The notes: generated by a model from the sequence alone, not told the origin. Shown: positions 34,301 to 45,571, counted from the first letter of the stretch. The stretch is DNA of 64,000 nt from Hymenolepis diminuta (GCA_900708905.1 CAADRB010000055.1:170235-234234); one strand, 5' to 3'. Program-made: numbers and translations.

Positions 34301-36837
34301 ACTTTTTCCTATTAAATTTCTCTTCTACTATCTATATCTATCGAGCATGCATCAGCTGCATTTTGTCAGCTGGTGATTAGGACAACTGCAAACTCCCAGA
34401 TTAACTGGCTTGAGCTGTGTTGAACCCTTTCGGCAATCCATCCTGCTAACCGATAAAACGAACCAGCCTCAAAATGCAATATTTGTTAGTTCCAAATTTA
34501 ATCATACTAAAAAACTTAATATATGCGTTTATTACTTAAAATAAAACTCTTAATGTACATTCTTAATTCAATTCCTATGGTGAATTTTCACTGAAAGGAT
34601 TTATACAGTAACAATCCCACTCTGATTTCTTTTCCTTTGAAAGCGATGGTAATTAAAACATATTTATTTCTTCAGTATGAGAGGCGAAAGATTCTTCTCG
34701 TAAACTGCAGAAGATGCACATCATTTCAAGAACTTGTTTATAGAGATTAATTTGGAAAATTTTAATAACTAGAAGAGAAAGAAAGTTGGGATTATACGGT
34801 AGAGAATGTATTATTTCACATTTGCAGTTGACCCATCGACGTTTATGAGAGTACAACACGCGCAGACAGAAAGACTAAAGACCAAGGTGTCCAAGGTGGC
34901 ACCTAAAATCGGGTTGAAGGTATCCACTTGGTGACTGACTGGTGTTTTCCCTACTATTCATTAATATTTATCTCAGTTCTCAATTTCAACATAAATCCAT
35001 TCCTTATAAATATAGAGGGAAGTGATCCGGATTCCCATTCCTGGTCACTACCATCATCCATCATTAATTTCGATTTCCACCTCGTAACTTTGGGTTTGAT
35101 GAGATTTTCAGAAACAAAACATAGTTGATGTATAGACTTGCCCAAAATATCACTTAGATATGACAGTGGCATGATATCATACTATATCATAATGGTTGAT
35201 AAAAGGTGTCGCATTCATTGCATTAAAATAACATATGAAAGCAGCGATGCATCAAAACATGTCACAAATATTAGCTCCTATGTTTGACAACAGATAAAAC
35301 AGACAGAAATAAGAATTAGTTAATAACATATCTATTTATATGTCATAGTCTGACCTCATTTCGAGCACTTTTACGTTTAGATGGTATTAGCTAATCTCAT
35401 CCATATTGTCAGAACAAAATATTAAAATGGTTTGACCGACGATCAAAAACAATTATCTGGACAGCACGGACAGAAGCACACCCAGAAACTATGGAAAAAT
35501 TCTGATATTTAAGCTGTGAAAAACTAGAATATGAAACGGTGACTTATGCTCAACCATTATTTGAATCCCGGAGTAAAACTGGGACTCTTGAAATTCTTAC
35601 GTTTTTCTCAATTTAAACTCATTTCTCAGCCTCACATTCCTTGAGCACTAAGTACTGATGTCGATGTTCGGACGCTCTTCAATGATTAAAATTTGTATTT
35701 GCGGTGAAGGATATAATAAATGACAGTTTAGCGAAGGAAAAGAGCAAAAGCATTCTTTGATGAAAGAAAACAAAGTTGGCTCACTAGCAATGACAAGTTG
35801 ATATTCGCCAAGGGAAGAAATAAATCAATGGAAAATCAAGTCATTTTAGAAAAGGAAAAAAAATATGCCTATTCGCATAATTAAATCAAATTGAAACCAC
35901 TTACTTTTGAAAAGAACTTTTTGTGTTACTGATGAGCCAGGTATTATATTGAAGGAACATTGATATGGACCGAACAATTCCTGACGAATTGTGTTAGCTG
36001 TAATTAAATAAACCACTGAAACTTACAAAGAGAACTGCATTATTGGTTTATTATTCATTTATTCAAATTTTTATCAGGTAAAGTATCTCGCTTAATATTT
36101 TTTCTAATCAAATTTTAATGATAACGTACCTGTAACATGCATTGTAAGATTACTGTAGATAACTCCAGTCTCTGAATTCTTGGACTCAGTAATTTCAAAC
36201 ATATCCCGATATAGAGTTAATCCTTTTCCATGCCATCGCACAGTTGCATAATTTACGCCATTCTGTCCAACTTGAAATTTACAAAACGCTGTTGGATATT
36301 GCTGAATATGAGGAACATTGTGGGTAATCGGGATGTTATGTAAGTGCTTGGTGAGAGAACTGGATTTGATATTAGTTCCACCAAAATCGACAACTAAAAA
36401 TTACATTTGAAAATAGAGGCACAGTACTTACTTCCATAAATATGGAGATTAATACGCGCACTGTACAGTCCGGTTTCACACTGGTAAATACCAGATTTGT
36501 TAAAAGTAGCGTCAGTTAGGGTAATTTTGCTTTCCCCGTCTCGACTGTCGATTACTACGGACTGCGATTGTTTCACCATTTTATAATCTTGAGAACTGAA
36601 ATAGGCTCTCGTCCAGACAAATTCATTCTTTTTAACATCGCTGGCTCGACAAAGGAATGATATAGATGCGGCTACAGGAATAGCTACGTCTGGAAGAAAA
36701 TTTTCATTCCCATTCATATCAATGACTAGTATGCGGGGGTTATAGGCTAAAAATATGTATTAAAATATATATTTACCTTTGCACAGACATATAACAAAAA
36801 ATATAAGTATCATCCACGATAAACTGTTCGCCAACAT
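25396..36837 (-). CDS. basigin/neuroplastin-like Ig-domain transmembrane receptor, six exons
   Basis: Exons: 36837-36777, 36746-36432, 36393-36130, 35997-35905, 32666-32328, 25571-25396. All five introns are phase 1 and every join is in frame, giving 415 residues. Residues 1-20 are a signal peptide (MLANSLSWMILIFF...). Ig1 uses C53/W65/C110, Ig2 C163/W179/C227 (split by an intron) and Ig3 C268/W283/C339. Potential N-glycosylation sites are N103, N207, N265 and N347. The last exon encodes a membrane helix FWPLLGIAIELAILAAFILVYE with an intramembrane Glu (E372) and a following basic stretch. This is the hallmark of basigin, neuroplastin and embigin, which use it to escort monocarboxylate transporters or Ca2+ pumps to the plasma membrane. 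The short Ser/Lys-rich cytoplasmic tail ends RKSSRESG. Chaperone or adhesion roles are inferred from the family. Introns 4 and 5 are large (3.2 and 6.8 kb). Confidence 0.9.
25951..26160. repeat. dispersed repeat family A, copy 2
   Basis: Second copy of the repeat at 967-1180, same orientation, inside the last intron of the basigin-like gene. The shared order of blocks (GATTATT, TGCAATCATTGGC, CCAAT-type, AAATTTATTT, CTGAGCAG) is clear. The stretch just upstream, 25740-25950, is also less AT-rich and may belong to the same insertion. Confidence 0.5.
26432..26664 (-). CDS. exon-like ORF inside the basigin intron, possible claudin/PMP22-type loop and helix
   Basis: Minus-strand frame of 77 codons ending at a perfect donor (TTTG|GTAAGT at 26431), with an acceptor ATGCAG at 26665. 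It reads W-x4-C-x8-C near its start, then RSFAIVGTNYFSSLL, a basic stretch KYRKRDANWHAAQ, and a hydrophobic helix ending YLVYLMITFIF. The W...C...C loop followed by a membrane segment recalls the first extracellular loop and TM2 of claudin-superfamily tetraspans. The GLW motif is not intact, so this is only a suggestion. The exon starts in phase 2 and ends in phase 1. It therefore cannot follow basigin exon 5 in frame, though it could splice into basigin exon 6. It may belong to a nested gene whose other exons I could not find. Confidence 0.4.
26700..32300. other. long intron DNA (basigin-like gene, intron 5)
   Basis: Apart from the exon-like ORFs noted, no conserved coding stretch is seen. 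28780-29110 is a less AT-rich, pyrimidine-rich island with an AATAAA at 29056. It has the look of a solo LTR or promoter relic, without demonstrable ends. ORFs at 28846 and 29472 show no known domain. Confidence 0.4.
27597..27779 (-). CDS. short hydrophobic exon-like ORF, uncertain
   Basis: Within the same basigin intron and strand, a frame with a hydrophobic stretch (VLSYFVLLFGQF, then NIILIHLLMA) meets a consensus donor GCT|GTAAGTC near 27678. It could be an upstream membrane exon of the gene that contains 26432-26664, but the phases (0 here, 2 there) do not join directly. Otherwise it is a chance ORF. Confidence 0.18.
   Translation of the reverse strand: MVLSYFVLLFGQFTINIIYISSSVNIILIHLLMAVSQQTLNIADTNSSGNPGIKSRQSSF
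32817..32925. repeat. dispersed repeat family B, copy 2
   Basis: Counterpart of 6061-6180 in the same orientation, located in intron 4 of the basigin-like gene just beyond exon 5. Shared blocks: ATCAATA, CACGCC, CTTGACAG, TCGGCG and ACCTTCA-x-AATCAATAA. Confidence 0.5.
33060..35900. other. intron 4 of the basigin-like gene
   Basis: No supported exon or element. The stretch 34020-34450 is less AT-rich, contains a CCAAT-type word and a TATA-like CTATATACG, and resembles decayed LTR or promoter DNA. ORFs near 34653-35172 overlap on opposite strands and look spurious. Confidence 0.4.
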
Positions 36838-37340
36838 TTTAAATCCGCGCTGTAAGTTATGGAAAGGGTCATTTCATTTATATAACACATTTCGTGCATT
36901 TAAAGTACTTAGCAAAAATATCTAGGACAATTCTTATCATTTCAAATGTATACCCTAAGATTTAATATACTACTAATAATTTTAATTAAAGCTTACCATA
37001 TGAATCCAAAAATTGTACAAAGAAAAATTCATTTAAACATTGTTTCAAATTATTAAAGATTTATTATTTTAAGGTATATTAAAAGTAAAATTAACTAAAC
37101 TTCTATTTTAATGTAAAAACACGTATCAGTTTTGATTTTCCTCCTAAGTGGCCAATTTTTCACATTGAGGTTTGGTGATAGATATTTCTTGAGGGTATAT
37201 ATTTGCAGCAAAATGCCATTTTGGTTCTTTTATTTCATTGAAACGTATTAAAATATATATTTAAATCTCACTCAATAAATAGATGCTGGTAGTCTAGTCA
37301 ATTTTATCTCTTTTGACGAACCTCTTTAACAAATTGCGTT
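36838..37340. promoter_or_regulatory. shared divergent intergenic region (basigin-like / TMX2)
   Basis: The two start codons, 36837 on minus and 37355 on plus, are 517 bases apart, head to head. The region is AT-rich and no clear TATA box or CpG cluster can be assigned. If TMX2 has no further upstream exon, both promoters must lie here or overlap. Basis: gene positions; function is inferred. Confidence 0.45.
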
Positions 37341-37354
37341 TTTTGCCTTCTTAG
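37341..37354 (+). promoter_or_regulatory. splice acceptor abutting the TMX2 start codon
   Basis: TTTTGCCTTCTTAG lies immediately before the ATG at 37355: a pyrimidine tract and AG with no 5' UTR between acceptor and start. This fits either an upstream cis exon or addition of a spliced leader, which is known in flatworms and can bring or sit next to the AUG. Confidence 0.45.
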
Positions 37355-38261
37355 ATGTATGCAACAACCCGTGGTGGATTTAAAGACCTCTTGCATCCAT
37401 ACTACATTGTTAACCTTTTTCTGAGTGTTTTATTTATTGCCACAAAGAAACTACCCTTCATTTCTGAGTTACTTTACGACGATTCCAATATGGAATTCGA
37501 TGACTACCAAGTTATTATTCTTTTCGCTACTCTCATTTCACTTCGACGTTCAAAACTGCTTTCTGTAACCGACTATGTTGCCTATTTCTGCATGTTTGCA
37601 AAGGCCTCCAATCTCGTCCTCTTCTACCATCAAAGTCTCACTCTTGCAACCGTCTATGGAGTGCTATGGCTCATTCAAGCCTCACTTCTATTTCAACCTG
37701 TTTATAGTGGACCTGAAACCGTCTCCTACTTTCGCGAGGCCACTTTTAAAGATGCAAGTTAATCCTAAATTTAACTTGACATTTTTTTAACTTTATTAGA
37801 ATATCTTTTCTTCATAGACGGTAGAAACAGCGGATCTCCGTATTACGTGGGTTGTAGTATTCTACGCTGCCTGGTCTCCAGCTTGCAATTCTCTGGCTCC
37901 GATCTTCTCAGAACTCTCGCATGCCTACTCGGGCTATGAGGGTCTGCGTTTTGGAAAGGTTGATGTTGGACGTTGTCCAAATCTTGCTCAAAGGTTGGGT
38001 ATCGATAACTCGACCTGGTCCAAACAACTACCCACTATTATTATCTTCCGTGGTGGTAAAGAAGTCGATCGCCGACCGGGTTTTAGTCAGAAATCGAAGA
38101 AGCTCATCCCCTTTGCCTTTAATTGGGATAGTATTATCAGGGCATTTGATTTGAATGGAATCTACGCTCAGTGCAAACGCGATGGCACCAAGATTCAACG
38201 AATTGAAGTTGGAAAAGAGAAGACCAAGACGGAGCAAACGGAGTCCAAAAAGGATAAATAG
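37355..38261 (+). CDS. TMX2: thioredoxin-related transmembrane protein 2 (TMX2)
   Basis: Exon 1 is 37355-37757 and exon 2 is 37825-38261. The phase-1 join uses the acceptor ACGGTAG; a nearer-looking CATAG acceptor would break the frame. The result is 279 residues; human TMX2 has about 296. Hydrophobic segments lie at about 15-30, 52-62 and 78-115, matching the N-terminal membrane part. The thioredoxin-like domain runs from about 135 (ITWVVVFYAAWSPAC...LAPIF) through FGKVDVGR and KQLPTIIIFRGGKE. The active-site position is SPAC (C155), with one Cys instead of CxxC; vertebrate TMX2 also has a single-Cys SNDC. The C-terminus KKDK is a dilysine ER-retrieval signal, as in vertebrates. It is an ER/mitochondria-contact redox regulator by family. 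The N-terminus is about 13 residues shorter than human, so an upstream coding exon is possible. Confidence 0.95.
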
Positions 38262-41200
38262 AGGCCAAGCTTTCCGTTATTCCAGTCAGCCATGCAATCG
38301 TAATTCTATTCTCTTAGTGTATAACTGGATTCTCTTCTCTTGTAAATGTATTCTTGTATCTATTCAATCATTCGAATATTTATTTGCCCGTTTGTTTTTT
38401 AATGTAAACACGCCATCGCCTTAACGGGATGGCTACTATGCAAAATTGCATGCTGTTTGGTGGCGTGGTGTTATCAAAATGTGTATAATTTATTGGAGTT
38501 TGTCATTGTTTTACTGATGTTCAAGTGAACCAGTACGGTCAATTTATTTTGACTTTTATTGAAAATTGGTTGGTTTTTTTAACTTTTGGTAGCTCTGTCT
38601 GATAGAATGTGCATCCAAATAACATAATTTCCATTATTAAGTTTTGAAGATCGATGTATCTGTTAACAATAGTTCCATTTGTTTCCAAGATTGTTGTCAA
38701 TGAAGGTGAATATTCATTCAGATATCTTCCAAGAAGCTATATTGGTCTAAGTCTGTTCAAACTAAGACACCTGATAGATTTGCCAGTAGGAGTAACATTG
38801 AGCTTAAGAGGTTAGGTAAATTTGTACATATCATTAGTGCAGGTTGTATGAGATGTAGGAATATTAAATCGCTGTGTACTCGTAAGCTCGCATTCATTTT
38901 AAATTTAAGCTTTCCAATTAATTTTATGGAGAACTAGAGTGGCTGATCTGTTAATTTGTCTAATTTTTATTTCTCGGATGCTGGGGAGCTTAAAAGAATC
39001 TATTGTGTAAACATTTGGAACAAAATCAGAAAATGTTAGATTTATCTTTCTGTACGAGATTTACTAGAATCAGGTGATAGCAGTGTATTGCTCTTCCAAG
39101 CTTCGCGAACTTCGTCACCACAAGATAGGAAGGAGACAGAGATGGTACGGTAATAGTTAAACTGATATATTTTGTTTATTTAAGTTTCACAGTAAATCTC
39201 AATAAACAGTTGTTAGATGATGAGAATAATTCAGTAAACTGTTTGCTAGCCGAGGAAGGAACCACACATGTAATGGCGAGTTAAAGCCGTAACAAGTGGG
39301 TAAATCACTAAACGGTCGTGGGTAAGCTCCATAGCAACTCCATTACGGTTAATTTATTTGTAATTTCAATAGATGTTGTGGAGTTCGGGTCACATTTCAT
39401 CTGATTGTTAATTACTTAGTTTCTAAAACCCATTGACTGATGGTGATAAAGTTCGTGCAAAAGTACTTTACGATCAGTTGATTTAATGCGCTAACTTTGC
39501 AAATAATGCCAAGTTTAAGTTTTTCACTTTACCTTGGGTTTTTTAATGTCAAATATTTTTTTTTATTCTTGACCTTATAACAGAGCAAACTTTCATTATC
39601 GGGCAGTGAAATACTTATAACTTGATAGATTCTCCCATTACAATACCCTAGAAGAGAAAAGATTAATTCCAAGCCCGGGGAACATGACTTTCGACATTAT
39701 GAAAAGAGTCAGCATGAGCTGATCTAATTCGAATCATGAAATCTGCCTTAAATTACAACTTTTAGCTACTTTAGTAGGGTTTGTTATGTACACATCATTT
39801 GCGGAACAGAGAAAATGATTTGTGGTTTAAGTAGAATCGTTCAATCGTTGAAAAATAATCATCTCTAAAATTTCGGTTTGGTGAGGGTTGAGGTTGAGTT
39901 ACACGAAATCAACAAGGGATAAACTCGGTAAAAGGAAAACTTATCCAATACTAATAAGCGAATATGATCACTGAATAAAAGTAATGTAGGTCACTCATGA
40001 TGAGGCTAAATTATTTAGGTAAAATATCACTACCATTTGGCACCTGAGACAAGTTCCCTTTACAGATTAAGCCGTCGTCGATTGCAGTTTGTTACGGGGA
40101 AATTTACAGCAAATATCCTTTTAACTTTGGTTCGTACTGCTATTTGAGTTCTTTCATTACCAGAGCTGATATGGCTTTTGCTTCATCTACTATCGAAATC
40201 CACTGAATACCTTATTTCTGACGATACGCCCGGACCAAAGGATATGGAAAAGGAGGCGTGTTTAAATGGCTCTAGAAATAGTACGGCAAACATGCGAAGT
40301 AGAAATTGGCCATGCAACCACTCTTCTTATTTTTTTTGCGTTGCCGTATGTGTACTTTCATATGATTATTTCAAAATCAAGGTTGGTCAACGAAACTCTG
40401 AACATAATCTTCCGAACCAAATACTAAATTTAAAGATGAAAAATAATATCAAAATGCAGATAGGTGGCCATGAAGACTCACAGAACTCTGTTTAATGTAC
40501 TAGTACCTGAAAGCTATGCATCATTCTGTTCAATTCGTATTCTCAATGCGGTCTTTAAATGAATAAAGTTATTATAATTTAGAAGTAACGGCGATGGAAA
40601 TTAGTTAGTTGAGAACATACTGATCAACCACCTCGTACATACGTGCAGCTCAGTCGGATATTATCGACCGGTAACAAGCAATATCTGTGCTTTTCATATT
40701 TTCATCAGGTTAACTATAGATTACTTTGCACCGTAACATATTTCGTATTGATTTATATTCAAGACCATATATTCCTTAGTATTTTAGATTCAAGACCGCT
40801 TTTTGGTGGCTGTGACTGGCCAGAACAGATAGAAAAATTAACGCAAACGAATTTCTTTAACTAATGGTTAAATATGAAGTCCCAATGCGTCAAACCATCC
40901 ACAAATTGAAAAAATTTCAGTGAATTTTACATCCATTCGCTATGCTGGTCAAAGCTGCCGTCCTGGCAATTCGCACCTGAGTTATCTGAGGTCACGTACG
41001 CACCTGGCCTATCAAATGACGTGGCACAATCTAGCGAACGAAACAGAACATCAAAATCGTTTTTGTTTATTTGTAAATTAATGAACGTTATTTCCCTTTA
41101 CTTTTGCAAAGAGGGGTCGCTTTCTGCCATCTGCTTCTTAGTTGACAGAGACCATTTCAACTTATCAGCGCCAACTTGAAGTTAAACTGATTAATTTTTC

Positions 41201-41535
41201 GTGAAGCCTTATTTATCAGAAGACAAAATCGTATCAAATTACCATCGCTCATAAATAGGAATAAGAAATAACAAGTGATATATTCAAAGAAATCTAAGAA
41301 CAGTTGAACATTATTGTACACAAAGGGGTGCAGCGATCTGAAGTGAACAAAATTAAGCCGAGAAAAAAAGAAATAAGCGTATCACAGAAAATGGGTAAGA
41401 GAGTTTACTTTAAGAATGTGAAAGATTGGATTCCAGACGAGATAATGCTTTGCTAATTTGCAGCCTATAAAGGTACAGGTAACAATGATACTACTTAAAA
41501 TAAAAGTAATATACTCAAATATTAAGCAATAAAGC
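38262..41535. other. intergenic DNA
   Basis: No supported gene. 39240-39380 and 40950-41050 are slightly less AT-rich. The ORF at 40178-40495 has no recognisable domain. No canonical AATAAA was found close behind TMX2. Confidence 0.45.
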
Positions 41536-42155
41536 TCACACTAAGGAATGCAGCTGCGGAACAGTAGACATTGCTTTGACCAGTTCTTCGCACTTTGCCA
41601 TCATTGCATACATAGACTAAAAGTGAGGAATATTTATAAATGTAGTGGACTACAAGTACGCAATAATTAAGTGATATAAGATAATTATCATGAATTGAAA
41701 TAAAAAACAGCAGATCTTAGAATTATTCAATCAACCTTAATATTAGCATCCATTTCATCACAAGTTTGGGAAACCAAAGAATCATAGAGCTGAAAGCAGT
41801 CGACTGTCAGAGAAGATATCTGGCGAAGTGCATTTACAATATAAAAAAATTATTATTAAGCAGTATAAAGTGCAAACGGCATAGTAAATATTGCTAATAA
41901 ACGATTAATGGTCAATTGTAACTGATAAACAGTTTAAGTTACTAATATTTAATTTTTGTAATTAAGTAAATACCCTCTGAAGACCACTCTGCAAGTTTTT
42001 CATTAGAAGAGTTGTTTCAGCATCAAGCCTACTGGCACATGCTTCAATTTCGGTGAGGGAATTGAGGTTCGTTAGGATGCTATGAAAAGTGCAAAGGAAT
42101 ATTTTCTTTACCCAATAGAACTTGCAACATCATCCGACTCGTCTGAATCATCCAT
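41536..42155 (-). CDS. BORCS6: BORCS6 (lyspersin)-like BLOC-one-related complex subunit
   Basis: Four short exons: 42155-42112, 42079-41974, 41819-41736, 41616-41536, with phases 2, 0, 0 agreeing at every join and TGA at 41536. The product is 104 residues. It opens with an acidic patch (MDDSDESDD) and is otherwise one helical domain: LTEIEACASRLD, then ISSLTVDCFQLYDSLV, then a C-terminal MYAMMAKCEELVKAM. The IS-x-LTVDC-x-Q-x-Y ... IK-x-MY-x-(M/L)-x-KCEEL pattern is what I recall for BORCS6, a core BORC subunit that couples lysosomes to Arl8 and kinesin. Vertebrate BORCS6 has a long extra N-terminal region (about 350 residues in all), absent here unless further 5' exons exist. A TCAG acceptor lies just before the ATG codon, so the start is not certain. 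Confidence 0.75.
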
Positions 42156-44144
42156 ATCAATCTGACCATAAGTGAGATAGAAGTCAATATAGGTGAAAAG
42201 AACAACAGTTAATTAGCGAAAAAATATATAGACATATTTACCCAAATAAACAACATTTACAAAAGTTAGTCAAGTCATTAATGCAAGCATTAAAATAATA
42301 TAGCTAACCACTTTAAATTTAATTCGAAGATATCCAAAAAAGGTAAAGTATATTAAGGAATCAGAATTTACCCAAAAATTTACAACTTGTGAAGGCCAAA
42401 CTTACTGATTGCGGGTTAATGGCTTAATTTTAAAAAGATGAAATTATTTCAAGCCCTGTACTTCTAAGTGTGAAAATTAAAGTTATTATTTAGGGAATCT
42501 GATATTTTTAGTTGTATGCTTATTCTTATACACTGCGATTTGATTTTTGATAATTTATGTGAAATAAGATTGAATAAAAATCAGGGAAACATAAGGCTTT
42601 TAATCTACAATAAACATTATTTTAGTCAAATTTTAAAGAAAAAACGTTTTGATTTGTGTAAATGATCCTCTGCAGCCTTTTTCTGTAAATATTCAATCAT
42701 TTCCTTTGATGTTTCTAAACTTATATGAAAACCTACTTTGATGAAAATCTGTTCAAGTTATCTATATGTATTTTTTACGAATTTTGCCTAACTCCGTTTT
42801 TTGGGGACCATTGCCAGAACGAAAAACAGTAGATCAAGTTATATTCATGACCCTTTCAGCGATTCAGAAATTATTTATATCTCTAAAAAAATAAACAAAC
42901 CTAATAATGTTGTAATAGTATAACTGTCTGATGATGGTGATCAAGAATTCTTTTATTTATCGGATCAGTCAAGGGTATTATTTAACTAATCATTTCCTAG
43001 ATTGTAACAGTCTATAAACCTTTAATGATAGGCTGATACACTTTCTATGTCAGTCAAATTTACCTCTACAATTATACATAAATTCTAAACTAATTTCATA
43101 TTATTTACGTTTATGGTGATTGTATAACTAAGTTTTTAATTCGATATACTTTGCGGTATTATTGGCGCTTACGTGTGGATAAGATTCTGTGTGAAGCTTT
43201 TTATCCGAAAAGACCATGAAATTCCTTTTAATTTCATTTGCTTTCTTTTCTTTTTTAAATCTAATTCTTAATCCATTAAATATCTATTTATTTTCGTTCT
43301 GCTTATCTCGTTCTTTGTGTTAGGATTGGCTCTTCCAGCATTAATGACACTCCTATTTCATAAGAAGTAGCACTAATTACGAATACAAACCCGACCAAAT
43401 CCACAATACCAGAACAAGACGCACATTCCATATAAATGATTCATTTTAGCTTATGCTCCCTTTATAATAGTAGTGCAAATAAATCCGTTCAAATAAAAGG
43501 CGCATGATTTAAAAAGTGGAACAAGGAAATCTTACAAAAAAGAGTCTTTTTTAGGAAAAATATAATTTTCTTCCTTGTAACTCTTTGCTTACTAAGTGCA
43601 GTCTGCCTTTAGATTTCACACACTTTGAGTTGAAAATAGGTTTATTGGGGCAAAAATGACATTTTTCTACATTTTATAGGGTGTTATTCGCCCTATTGTA
43701 TTAAACCCATATCATTAAATTGCCACCCCCATTATACTCCTAAAATCAGTGTGCAAGGAGTAACTGAATACGTCTATTCAATTAAGATACAAGTGGGATT
43801 GTGTTTTGGGAGTCTATTTTGCATCATTCTAAATCGTTTTCGAATATATATAATTTTGGATTTAGGACAGAATGCAAAATCCTTATCAATTCATAAGGAT
43901 ACCGCAAATATGATGATTGACACATCGAGCCCAAAACCTTGTAATCTTAAATTAATTTATCAGAGATTACATCCTCCATAATTTGGCTTATTGTAGCCCA
44001 TTTAAAACAGGAAAAAACGGGTTTCAAGAAAAATTACCTGAAAAATTTCAAACAATCATAACTGCGTTTAGATCTAAAAAATGCCAATATCATCTTTGGT
44101 AGAAATTGTTAAATGTGTTGGAAGCCGCTCGAACTCTCCTTCAC
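42156..44144. other. gene-free stretch
   Basis: Very AT-rich. A minus-strand 43-codon ORF from about 43432 to 43304 begins MECASCSGIVDLVGF and has no splice context I can use. The plus-strand ORF at 43751-43981 starts with GTG and shows no domain. Nothing else seen. Confidence 0.4.
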
Positions 44145-44184
44145 CTCGACAGGGATGATCAATATCGAATGAAATATTTGCCAT
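44145..44184 (-). CDS. possible short first exon, unassigned
   Basis: ATG at 44184 codes MANISFDIDHPCR and meets a donor CGAG|GTGAAG; a TTATTTCAG acceptor lies 6 bases before the ATG. It could be a 5' exon of the BORCS6-like gene 2 kb downstream on the same strand. However, its phase-1 end does not join the 42155 exon directly, so another exon would be required. Confidence 0.22.
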
Positions 44185-45244
44185 TTTAATCTGAAATAAT
44201 CAATTATCCGGCAATTAATAATTACTATCTAGTTCTTTCTTTAAGATCTTACATGTTTAATGTGCATAGCTAATATGAAACTTGGAAGCTCTTTAAGTGA
44301 TCAATTTTAGCTATTAGGAAAATTGTTTGAAAGTTAGTGAAGTTAGGAAAATCAGTTAAGATAAATGAATTGACAAGAATGATATGGAGGAAAATTGGGA
44401 CATTGAAGTTAAATCAAATCATTCTATACGCAGTTGGGGGAAAACATCAATTAGTTTCGTCTGGAGATTTATCACAGAAAACGAACTTTCTAAAAGTTTT
44501 CAAAAATGCATTGAAATTTCACCAACATCAACGTAACAATGATTAAATAGGATTATCAGTATTAACAGATTGAAGATTTTTATAGCAGTTTAATGTTAAG
44601 TTATATAAATTTAGCTTAATTTTTAGCTAAAATTTACGTAATATTTAGAGACTGTAACTTAGAATTTCAGAAGTACATACAAAATTTTTTTATTTATAAA
44701 AGTTTAAATATAATTGTTATATTTTTAAGTCTAAAAGCCGTATATATACATTTTTAAACTATTTCATATATCGTCCTTGAACTTGTTTTCCTCCTTACGT
44801 TAAATTGGTCTATTTTTGCACAAAATCAAAATCGATCCAGGGTTATCATTTTCGGATTTTTACCCACATTAAAGTAATTTTAAATTATGTGAAATATTTC
44901 TGTTCAATATATTATTTATTTGTTATAATTTGCACTGAAAATAACTTTTCTTTATTTTAGTGTAGGGTATACTATTATGCTACTGGACCTTTAGCTGTAT
45001 TATTTTCTGCATATAGTTAGATAACTGCTGTTTAGCCTTATTTTAGTAATTTGAATTCTCTTGTTTTGCAAATAAGGCTTGCTACATTTCCTTTTTATGA
45101 AGCTTATTAACTTTTCCATTTAAAAACAGTCCTTATATTAGTAGTTACCTTGGTATTTTGCTTTCATTTTGTTTGATTTTGTATGTCTTATTTATTGGTT
45201 GAAATTTTTGAGGGTTAATTAATAAATTTATATTTTCTCTCCAG

Positions 45245-45571
45245 ATTGTGATTTACATCACTATGCAGCACGCCTCTTTGGCTGCAATCGGTCGCCGTGC
45301 AACAATTGAGACCCAGGATAGTCTATCCGACTCATTTGAGAAACGAGGATCTAAGGACACCTTATGTTCACCAGAACTCGTCTCCTCTGATTCTCCACCC
45401 ACCTTCTCCAAACCGGTTCCTTCCCGGATATTTAGACTTGACGAAGTTTTGGAACACTTGCACAATATAGATCGTCATCTCCGTTCTTTACATACTACCC
45501 GAACTTCTTCTAATGCTCAGTACTCGCAATCCCAAGGAGAAGTCTCCTGTTTTGACACTGATGGACAGAAT
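45245..45571 (+). CDS. exon of an unrecognised plus-strand gene (5' part)
   Basis: The acceptor TTTTCTCTCCAG (ending 45244) and the donor AAT|GTGAGT (45572) bound a clean open frame. ATG at 45263 gives 103 codons, ending in phase 0. The product begins MQHASLAAIGRRATIETQDS, is Ser/Thr/Pro-rich in the middle (SSDSPPTFSKPVPS) and has a helical RLDEVLEHLHNIDRHLRSLH segment. The first six codons upstream of the ATG are also open, so it could be internal. The exon at 62953 starts in phase 0 on the same strand, so the two can be joined in frame across a 17.4-kb intron. I do not recognise the family. Confidence 0.6.

Noticed and set aside
37805..37818. Acceptor CTTCATAG before ACGGTAG as the TMX2 exon 2 start
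   Set aside because: A better-looking pyrimidine context, but it would put exon 2 in the wrong phase with the only GT donor at 37758; ACGGTAG keeps the frame.
37921..38154. Overlapping plus-strand ORFs in TMX2 exon 2
   Set aside because: Out-of-frame shadows; the TMX2 frame carries the thioredoxin motifs and the KKDK end.
43304..43432. Minus-strand 43-codon ORF starting MECASCSGIVDLVGF
   Set aside because: The composition looked protein-like, but I could not connect it by splice phase to any gene nor name a family.
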